Source: Siphonodentalium dalli (taxonomy: Eukaryota > Mollusca > Scaphopoda > Gadilida > Siphonodentaliidae). Taken from it: a DNA stretch of 64,000 bases. The position numbers and the translations under genes are program-made. This document shows positions 56,537 to 64,000 of the stretch, piece after piece. The notes under the pieces were generated by a model. That model did not search any database. It saw only the letters and a list, made by a program, of their open reading frames with translations, and had not been told where the DNA came from. Each line of letters starts with the position of its first letter. The stretch's first letter is position 1. The stretch spans positions 14,866,450-14,930,449 of the forward strand of contig CP136069.1 in NCBI GenBank assembly GCA_032622095.1. Reading direction: 5' to 3'.

Positions 56537-57453
56537 GCCCGAGTGCCTATTTATAGACCCGAGACGGAGTTAACCATTCCTGGAAGGCTGTAAAGAAACC
56601 AAGGCGCCCTACAAAATCATGCTATTACTATTATTACCACACCGTCCTGGTGTGAGCATGCTTTAATGAAAACAAAGCTTAGCGCTCGCTTCTGTTCAAA
56701 GTGATAACAATATTAAGTATTAACGTTGTTAACGTTGGACTCAACAGAAAGATCAGACTTTAATTTTTGAGGCACGCGATCGCTCTTGCGCACCATCGCG
56801 CGTCTAAAATTGAAAACCAGTGAGCGATCAATTGCGCGCCTAGGCCAAATACGGAGAGCGTACAAGTATAAAGAAACAGCTTGAATGTTGTAGCAAAATA
56901 TCAAATGAATTCTCCAAAACCAACATTCATTGTCGGCATTCATCAAAAGGTGATCCCTCGTGTCACGATGATTGGCAGTTTAAGTTTTTTGAGGTCACAC
57001 GATGTGAAGTGTCAAATGCACTATCTGTCTGAGACTGAATGATTCGAAGCTAAAAATACATTTGAACGATTTCTATGTATGGCTTATGACGTCACATAAA
57101 TTCCTGGAAAATCAAAGCGAGACCACGTGGCCGGGAGATGTTACCGTATTTATTTCGTCTGCATTGAATCGGAGTATTAAATTAATTCCTTATTAATAAT
57201 TATGGATTACAATTAATATAGGAGCATGCACAATATGAAAACCAGTGTGTAACATTCACTTGTGCTTATGGATAGTGGATTAAGCAGTGTTAAACCATCA
57301 AAGAGTTTCAATGGACATCCATCGTGAGTAAACTAATTCAATTTACGCAGCATGTATGAATGTATTTCCGCTGTTTATTTTATCTTGATAGAAACCGCGC
57401 GGCTGGCCAAAACCCAGCGAGCGGAACTATGCGCGCCTACATTTTGTAAACAT

Positions 57454-58390
57454 GAAAGTCTGAAAGATATATATATGAATTTTAACTGAATACTGCTATG
57501 CCATTAGTAAATGACCCATTAACTGCAGTTATAATCCGTTTACAACTGCGGTTAAACCATAAATAGAGGGGTGCTACCCATGCATCAACCAGTGTATGTT
57601 ATCATTTTGTGTTTTAGCGATCACGGCAAAGTGGTAACTTCATAATCGAATCAGGAGTTGATTGTATGTTTTTGTTATCACCATCGGTACTCAACACGAT
57701 ATATTTTATGTTTTAATCCCGACTTGTTGAAAACTGCATCATTTTGACGTATATGTTCTAGTATACGTCCGTGAAAAAATAGATGCTTATTTTTGAAGCA
57801 AAGTAGAGTGCTGAATTTAATACTAGTAATAGTCCATACGCAATTCGCGAATCTAGCTGGCGTGTCACGTTTGTAGTTAATTATGATTATATAGCAACGA
57901 ATGCAAGATCGGAAACTTAAATATCGGTTTCCGATATCCGAATAATGCCCGATGTTTGAAGAGTGCGGTTGTTCTGTTTAAACGCATTTTGTGACTATGT
58001 ATTTTTTCTCTCACTTTACATTTATGATGCATGTGTGGAACTCTAACCCCCACTTTATATTATTATATAATTATCCACTCGAATCCGTTTGAAATTCATT
58101 AATTCAGTGGCCATTTGATCCGTTTGAATGCGTTTTTTTCCGTTTTGCAGTTTTTCCATTTTAAACGCGTTTTCCTTACATTGAAAGCGACCGGCACTCG
58201 TCAGCTAAATTGTCGAATAATTATATTTATATACAATTATGTAAATATTTATTTTATCGATGGTTAAAGTCGAAAACGGGCCGTAAGGATTCCGATTACC
58301 TGTCGGGGTTAGCCCAAATGTTATTTGCACCGAAAGGCTACTATAACGTATACAACATTACAATAAAAAGAAATCCAAAAATAAATAAAA
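57454..58390. other. Spacer without recognised gene
   Basis: No supported gene. The open frame at 58210-58557 runs into the duplicated unit and shows no domain. Confidence 0.4.
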
Positions 58391-58992
58391 CACACAAAAA
58401 CACTTTTATTTTTTCACACCATATATCACTATATTCCGTTTACCCAAAACATAAAATATTGGTATATGGATGTCTGTTCTATTTATCCAAAATAAATAAA
58501 AGATCCAGAACAAAAATATTGATATTGAAAGGGACACTGGCATGTTATTTGTGCTAACTTGTCTAACGAGCATGGCAACTAAAACATGACACGCCATATA
58601 CCAGTACACTTGACTTGAAACATATTTTATTTGCATAATATACAAAAGGGATTGGGACACAAGTTTTTACAACTTATGAAGCCCCTCTCCCAACACAATA
58701 TAGCAACACACATGAAATCAAGATGACGATACAACGTATTTACATGGTGATAAGTTTTGATGAGCGTAATATGTATTGCCTGCCAGAGATGACCGGGCTA
58801 GATCTAGGTTGGCTACTGGCCGTGGAAATTTGTGTTTAAGGACGATTTGAAGTATTTGGTACGATTGGCGCAAGTGTTAATATAATTAGGAATTGTTAGT
58901 ATTTGTATTATGGCGGTAGAAACAATGAAACACTTGTATTCGATTTTTGGTTACTGTTGTGCTCAGGAAGGCAATACAGATAACTAATCAGA

Positions 58993-59447
58993 TGTGAGAT
59001 AACTACCCATTATAATCTCACAACTTGATTCAAACTATACGAATGTCCCAATATATAAAACCCCAAACTCAGATATTCGTGTTCGGTTCTCGAAACCTCA
59101 CACGTCTTACTCTCAGCGAAGATATACACACAATGAAGATGGCTCCCAAATATGGTCAAGGGAGATGACCATAACGGAAGAACCAATCCCGATGTGTATT
59201 GCCAAACACCTCATCTAATATGCATCCCAAATAGTATATAAGAAACAACTACATCCCATCACATCATGCTTTCACTAGACTCATCTCATACCTAGATCAT
59301 ATCCAGGCATCATTCACACCAGGCATCACCCATTCGGGGACACCAATTCGCGGCGAGTATTGATCATTATATTTGTACACACTGCATATCTTATTCACAA
59401 CATAATAAAGACTTGTACCTACTATATCTATGTGTCATTACCTCACA
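58993..59447 (+). repeat. LTR of Gypsy-like element 2, copy 1
   Basis: It begins TGTGAGATAACT and ends ATTACCTCACA, a 455-bp TG...CA LTR with imperfect inverted ends. It has a TATA box ATATATAAAA (59051-59060) and a polyadenylation signal AATAAA (59404-59409), so U3, R and U5 can be placed. TGGTGCCCTGAACAG at 59457 is a likely primer-binding site. It resembles the tRNA-Lys type TGGCGCCCGAACAG with one substitution and one extra T. Confidence 0.75.
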
Positions 59448-59640
59448 TAGTATTAATGGTGCCCTGAACAGTTCTACGTCTCACCACACAACTTGAAGTC
59501 TCGGCCACTAGACGATCACTACAGAGCAGAAACAATCTCAAACCGCTACTCAACCACGGGGATACAGCCTTACACTCCAGCCACGGATAGACAGTCTCAT
59601 ACACTAGACCACTGCACCGGTCAACCATAACTCAACCATT

Positions 59641-59732
59641 CGGACACACAGGAACCCTTCGGACACACAGGACCGCATACCAACCCTTCGGACACACAGG
59701 ACCGCACACCAACCCTTCGGACACACAGGACC
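59641..59732 (+). repeat. 29-bp tandem repeat in the element leader
   Basis: CGGACACACAGGACCGCATA plus CCAACCCTT recurs about four times, the first unit being short. It is duplicated at 61723-61814. It lies between the primer-binding site and the first ORF, where packaging or regulatory sequences are usual. Confidence 0.8.
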
Positions 59733-60055
59733 GCATACATACTCATCTGATATAGACGAATCAACCTTTTATTCTTATACAACCAGCTCACATCGTGTAT
59801 CCAGCTAAAAAACATTACTACTCACGCCTCTTGCAGACCAGATTCAGATCCACATAAACTTTAACATCCGATTTGGACATCCTTCGGCTTCCAATAACCA
59901 CGACGAGAACATTCTATACATCATTCATCATCACAGACTTGTGCACATTATTCTTCTTGGAAATTGGTGAGTGACCATCTTTTCTTTCCCATTTGCTGTC
60001 AAATTGCACACCCCCTATTTTTAGCATTCTTTTACCCTTTTTTTTCACGTGGGTT

Positions 60056-60577
60056 ATGGACACATCACCTGATTCTACTACACCTACACTACCTACCCAT
60101 CCTACTACAATACATGCTTCAAACGATCAGCCCATACCACCCACCTCTCACAAACAACATTCAGTTCTTAATTTTAAAACTTACTGTAGATACGCTTTAC
60201 CCCACCAAATAACTTTATCGCCACAACTCATCAAATATTGCAATCCCATTCGCATTGATATAACGCAAGATACAATCCGCTTATACGTTCGTTGTATGAT
60301 TACAAATAACTACTCAGGACATACACTAGATTCTTGGAACGAGTGGCATACATTTCCGGCTCATTTTACGGATTATCCAAAACTCATTGTCAACTCTATA
60401 GTCGCGGCAATTCCCATAAAACATCCTAATAAATCACCTGAATCGTGTCAAATACACCTGAATCGCATAAAACACACAAAAACACTTTTATTTTTTCACA
60501 CCATATATCACTATATTCCGTTTACCCAAAACATAAAATATTGGTATATGGATGTCTGTTCTATTTATCCAAAATAA
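60056..60577 (+). pseudogene. Upstream ORF of element 2, cut by the duplication joint
   Basis: It matches 62138-62629 up to 60471, then reads across the joint into upstream DNA. The last 35 or so residues are unrelated to the original C-terminus. Confidence 0.6.
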
Positions 60578-62554
60578 ATAAAAGATCCAGAACAAAAATA
60601 TTGATATTGAAAGGGACACTGGCATGTTATTTGTGCTAACTTGTCTAACGAGCATGGCAACTAAAACATGACACGCCATATACCAGTACACTTGACTTGA
60701 AACATATTTTATTTGCATAATATACAAAAGGGATTGGGACACAAGTTTTTACAACTTATGAAGCCCCTCTCCCAACACAATATAGCAACACACATGAAAT
60801 CAAGATGACGATACAACGTATTTACATGGTGATAAGTTTTGATGAGCGTAATATGTATTGCCTGCCAGAGATGACCGGGCTAGATCTAGGTTGGCTACTG
60901 GCCGTGGAAATTTGTGTTTAAGGACGATTTGAAGTATTTGGTACGATTGGCGCAAGTGTTAATATAATTAGGAATTGTTAGTATTTGTATTATGGCGGTA
61001 GAAACAATGAAACACTTGTATTCGATTTTTGGTTACTGTTGTGCTCAGGAAGGCAATACAGATAACTAATCAGATGTGAGATAACTACCCATTATAATCT
61101 CACAACTTGATTCAAACTATACGAATGTCCCAATATATAAAACCCCAAACTCAGATATTCGTGTTCGGTTCTCGAAACCTCACACGTCTTACTCTCAGCG
61201 AAGATATACACACAATGAAGATGGCTCCCAAATATGGTCAAGGGAGATGACCATAACGGAAGAACCAATCCCGATGTGTATTGCCAAACACCTCATCTAA
61301 TATGCATCCCAAATAGTATATAAGAAACAACTACATCCCATCACATCATGCTTTCACTAGACTCATCTCATACCTAGATCATATCCAGGCATCATTCACA
61401 CCAGGCATCACCCATTCGGGGACACCAATTCGCGGCGAGTATTGATCATTATATTTGTACACACTGCATATCTTATTCACAACATAATAAAGACTTGTAC
61501 CTACTATATCTATGTGTCATTACCTCACATAGTATTAATGGTGCCCTGAACAGTTCTACGTCTCACCACACAACTTGAAGTCTCGGCCACTAGACGATCA
61601 CTACAGAGCAGAAACAATCTCAAACCGCTACTCAACCACGGGGATACAGCCTTACACTCCAGCCACGGATAGACAGTCTCATACACTAGACCACTGCACC
61701 GGTCAACCATAACTCAACCATTCGGACACACAGGAACCCTTCGGACACACAGGACCGCATACCAACCCTTCGGACACACAGGACCGCACACCAACCCTTC
61801 GGACACACAGGACCGCATACATACTCATCTGATATAGACGAATCAACCTTTTATTCTTATACAACCAGCTCACATCGTGTATCCAGCTAAAAAACATTAC
61901 TACTCACGCCTCTTGCAGACCAGATTCAGATCCACATAAACTTTAACATCCGATTTGGACATCCTTCGGCTTCCAATAACCACGACGAGAACATTCTATA
62001 CATCATTCATCATCACAGACTTGTGCACATTATTCTTCTTGGAAATTGGTGAGTGACCATCTTTTCTTTCCCATTTGCTGTCAAATTGCACACCCCCTAT
62101 TTTTAGCATTCTTTTACCCTTTTTTTTCACGTGGGTTATGGACACATCACCTGATTCTACTACACCTACACTACCTACCCATCCTACTACAATACATGCT
62201 TCAAACGATCAGCCCATACCACCCACCTCTCACAAACAACATTCAGTTCTTAATTTTAAAACTTACTGTAGATACGCTTTACCCCACCAAATAACTTTAT
62301 CGCCACAACTCATCAAATATTGCAATCCCATTCGCATTGATATAACGCAAGATACAATCCGCTTATACGTTCGTTGTATGATTACAAATAACTACTCAGG
62401 ACATACACTAGATTCTTGGAACGAGTGGCATACATTTCCGGCTCATTTTACGGATTATCCAAAACTCATTGTCAACTCTATAGTCGCGGCAATTCCCATA
62501 AAACATCCTAATAAATCACCTGAATCGTGTCAAATACACCTGAATCGCATAATA
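60473..62554 (+). repeat. 2,082-bp tandem duplication, copy 2
   Basis: Second copy. It continues without a joint into gag of element 2, so this copy is the one in native context. Confidence 0.9.
61075..61529 (+). repeat. LTR of Gypsy-like element 2, copy 2 (5' LTR of the gag-bearing unit)
   Basis: Same 455-bp LTR as 58993-59447, with TATA box at 61133-61142 and AATAAA at 61486-61491. Confidence 0.75.
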
Positions 62555-62629
62555 CACCGCCACGGCACTTGGAAAAAAATACAACATATTTCGCACCCAT
62601 ACCATAGATCCCAAAACAGACACCGTTAA
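62138..62629 (+). CDS. ORF upstream of gag in element 2 (function unknown)
   Basis: It is 163 residues from the ATG at 62138; an earlier in-frame ATG at 62075 would add a hydrophobic stretch and is possible. The N-terminus is rich in Pro, Thr and Ser. The middle has a compact globular-looking region (NFKTYCRYALPHQITLSPQL, later LDSWNEWHTFPAHFTDYPKL). No known domain is recognised. It ends 14 bp before gag. Most Gypsy elements have no ORF here. The partial copy at 60056 confirms the sequence but not its use. Confidence 0.45.
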   Translation: MDTSPDSTTPTLPTHPTTIHASNDQPIPPTSHKQHSVLNFKTYCRYALPHQITLSPQLIKYCNPIRIDITQDTIRLYVRCMITNNYSGHTLDSWNEWHTFPAHFTDYPKLIVNSIVAAIPIKHPNKSPESCQIHLNRIIHRHGTWKKIQHISHPYHRSQNRHR

Positions 62630-62643
62630 TCCTTAATAACATA

Positions 62644-63786
62644 ATGGAGTCACCACCTCCGCAGAGCAGCGATTATTTTCATCAAAGCAATTATCAGCAT
62701 CACCTTGAATTAAACAGGGAAACGGACCGATCAACCGCCAGATCCCCCCACACAGACATTACTAATGAAATGGGCAAAGATAATCAGAACTTGCTATTGT
62801 CACGGCTTACCCATGAAATTAGCCATTTCACTAGTTCTATCCGCGACCAGACTGAAAGTTTAAAAACACAAACAACAATAACAGCACTGCTGGGAATGAA
62901 TTCCATTATTGAACCCTTCGATGGCAAGCCTGACGCTTTTCCCCAATGGGTCCATGCGGTGGAAAAATACTCCCGCGCGATTTCGGCACAAGATGAGACT
63001 ATCATAAAAATTGCCGCTCAGACATGTAAATCTCAAGTTTCTGAATTTATTCAACGCTTCATAAATGAAAATAACACAGACGGAAAATTCACGTTCACCT
63101 GGACCGATCTGAAATCACAGTTACGCTCATTATTCAGTTCCATAACTGATTCGCCTCAAGCCATTTCCTCATTACGAGCCATTAGGCAGAGACATACGGA
63201 AACAATTGCCATGTTTGCAGAACGCATACGTACCCTTGCTAAACACGCGTATACTGATGAAATTAACACAAGAGCAGTGCAAACACAATTAGTAGCATTT
63301 TTTTCCGACGGTATTCGCGACTCTAGTATTAAATTCAGGCTTCTCAAAGACGACCCCATAACGCTTGATAGAGCTACTGATATCGCCCTACGCGAAATGA
63401 ACCTTCGGCAATGCTATCGCTTACGTTACGGTGAACATCATAATGATTATAACCAATTCCCACAGTTACAATCCCCTCAACCAATGGATATCGACAATAA
63501 CCATCGGCACATTCCAAGAGGGCCATCACAATCCACTTACAACCCCCGTCAATCCAAAGACAGACACCGAATCAATGATCACCCCCACAGGCGCCAACCT
63601 TCAAATTCTCACCACCCCTACTCTGAACCAAGGGTCTCCCATCCAAACCGTATCCAAACCATGGATGCAAGATATACTACAACACATCAACGGCCACTCT
63701 TCTGTACATACTGCAGATTAAACAATCATACCACAGAGCAATGCAGACGTCGGGCTCAAAATAATAACCAATTTTTAAACAGATAA
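62644..63786 (+). CDS. gag: Gag polyprotein of element 2
   Basis: It is 380 residues from the ATG. After a Ser/Gln/His-rich N-terminus, residues of about 85-265 form a Retrotrans_gag-type capsid region (IIEPFDGKPDAFPQWVHAVE, then FTWTDLKSQLRSLF, then TIAMFAERIRTLAKHAY). It aligns along its length with the gag at 31024. A His/Pro/Arg-rich linker leads to one canonical zinc knuckle, C-x2-C-x4-H-x4-C (C354-C367). The frame is intact. The shared order places both elements in the same Gypsy lineage, though they are well diverged. Confidence 0.85.
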   Translation: MESPPPQSSDYFHQSNYQHHLELNRETDRSTARSPHTDITNEMGKDNQNLLLSRLTHEISHFTSSIRDQTESLKTQTTITALLGMNSIIEPFDGKPDAFPQWVHAVEKYSRAISAQDETIIKIAAQTCKSQVSEFIQRFINENNTDGKFTFTWTDLKSQLRSLFSSITDSPQAISSLRAIRQRHTETIAMFAERIRTLAKHAYTDEINTRAVQTQLVAFFSDGIRDSSIKFRLLKDDPITLDRATDIALREMNLRQCYRLRYGEHHNDYNQFPQLQSPQPMDIDNNHRHIPRGPSQSTYNPRQSKDRHRINDHPHRRQPSNSHHPYSEPRVSHPNRIQTMDARYTTTHQRPLFCTYCRLNNHTTEQCRRRAQNNNQFLNR

Positions 63787-63830
63787 GGACTCATTGCTGC
63801 ACAAATTTGACCCCAAGTAGACGCAAGACA

Positions 63831-63999
63831 ATGAGTCCAATAAAACATCAAATTAGCACAATATACAACCACAATCATAGATATGCTAAAGATCATCGAA
63901 CATACGAATCTCAAAAGCATAGAGTCTATAATTCACAGCTGCAGTCCATTAATCATTACCCCACGCTACCACCAAACTGCCAAAACCAACGATATATTA
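63831..63999 (+). CDS. Possible start of pol of element 2 (partial)
   Basis: From an ATG at 63831 the frame is open to the window end (56 codons): Asn/His/Tyr/Gln-rich, with no protease motif reached. A second frame is also open over part of this stretch, so the choice is uncertain. Confidence 0.3.
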   Translation, partial: MSPIKHQISTIYNHNHRYAKDHRTYESQKHRVYNSQLQSINHYPTLPPNCQNQRYI

Positions 64000-64000
64000 A

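Larger units (their letters stand above)
51941..57453 (+). repeat. 5.5-kb tandem duplication, copy 2
   Basis: A copy of 46417-51927 offset by 5,524 bp before and 5,526 bp after the AT run. It ends at CTACATTTTGTAAACAT, after which the sequence diverges (GAAAGTCTG). It contains second copies of all nested elements. Confidence 0.9.
58391..60472 (+). repeat. 2,082-bp tandem duplication, copy 1
   Basis: It is repeated without visible differences at 60473-62554. The unit spans 602 bp of DNA upstream of an LTR, the LTR itself, and about 1 kb of leader with most of a small ORF. At the joints ATAA-A/T-ACAC is shared, suggesting a microhomology-type event. Confidence 0.9.
61075..63999 (+). mobile_element. 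Gypsy-like LTR retrotransposon 2, 5' part (runs off the window)
   Basis: Order: LTR (61075-61529), primer-binding site (61539), leader with minisatellite, a G|GTGAGT donor-like site (62049), upstream ORF, gag, then an open frame cut by the window end. The 3' part is not seen. Confidence 0.75.

Noticed and set aside
46751-57000. Other paired short frames with identical proteins in both 5.5 kb blocks
   Set aside because: Conservation is due to the near-identical DNA of the duplicated blocks, not selection. None has a domain.
58993-61529. The two identical 455-bp LTRs as the two ends of one small element
   Set aside because: The 602 bp upstream of the LTR are duplicated as well, so the repeat unit is larger than the LTR and the pair arises from a tandem duplication.

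Overview
This window looks like eukaryotic nuclear DNA from a marine invertebrate, most likely a mollusc. The reasons are AT-rich spacer DNA, spliced genes with GT-AG introns, long microsatellites, tRNA-derived SINEs, many short inverted-repeat elements, and interspersed repeats of a type I associate with molluscan genomes. The organism call is an inference from repeat style and not from a diagnostic gene. Almost nothing here is a single-copy host gene. The only host-like coding sequence is the first exon of a secreted PAN/apple-domain protein, present twice in opposite orientation (676-925 minus, apparently intact; 40056-40301 plus, broken by a one-base deletion).

Left part (1-23.5 kb): spacer DNA with decayed mobile DNA. 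It holds a LINE endonuclease fragment interrupted by a Harbinger-like inverted-repeat element (6500-7789), a LINE ORF1 pseudogene with a CCHC knuckle (11985-12546), a FLYWCH-type zinc-finger pseudogene (12829-13427 minus), two LINE reverse-transcriptase C-terminal fragments (17179-17655 minus; 19505-19775 plus), nested TTAA-flanked elements (18.1-19.5 kb), SINEs, fold-back elements and several minisatellites.

Middle (23.5-30.2 kb): the most interesting locus. A 4.0 kb DNA transposon with inverted ends (24001-28022) carries a two-exon transposase with a Mutator-like D-D-E pattern and, tail to tail with it, a 132-aa gene on the other strand. That gene has every key residue of the I-PpoI-type His-Me finger homing endonuclease family. 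Helitron-like units and a large inverted repeat follow.

30.2-35.9 kb: a structurally complete, very young Ty3/Gypsy-type LTR element. Its two 708-bp LTRs differ at 2 positions by my reading, with a 4-bp target duplication AATA. It has an intact gag, a textbook A AAA AAC frameshift site at the gag stop, and a pol in which reverse transcriptase, RNase H and most of integrase are missing but the reading frame is kept. Two further 3' open frames, one with a membrane segment, lie before the 3' LTR.

35.9-46.4 kb: a ~177-bp tandem repeat array, diverged repeats, the second PAN exon, a head-to-tail Helitron-like array, a 1.1 kb GAT array, and another inverted-repeat element.

46.4-57.5 kb: two nearly identical 5.5 kb blocks in tandem, each holding a SINE split by later DNA and a TA-flanked inverted-repeat element nested in a tandem repeat. 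58.4-64 kb: a 2,082-bp exact tandem duplication spanning the LTR and leader of a second Gypsy-like element. That element has an extra ORF upstream of gag, then gag, and then runs off the end of the window. Both near-perfect duplications could be recent events or assembly errors.
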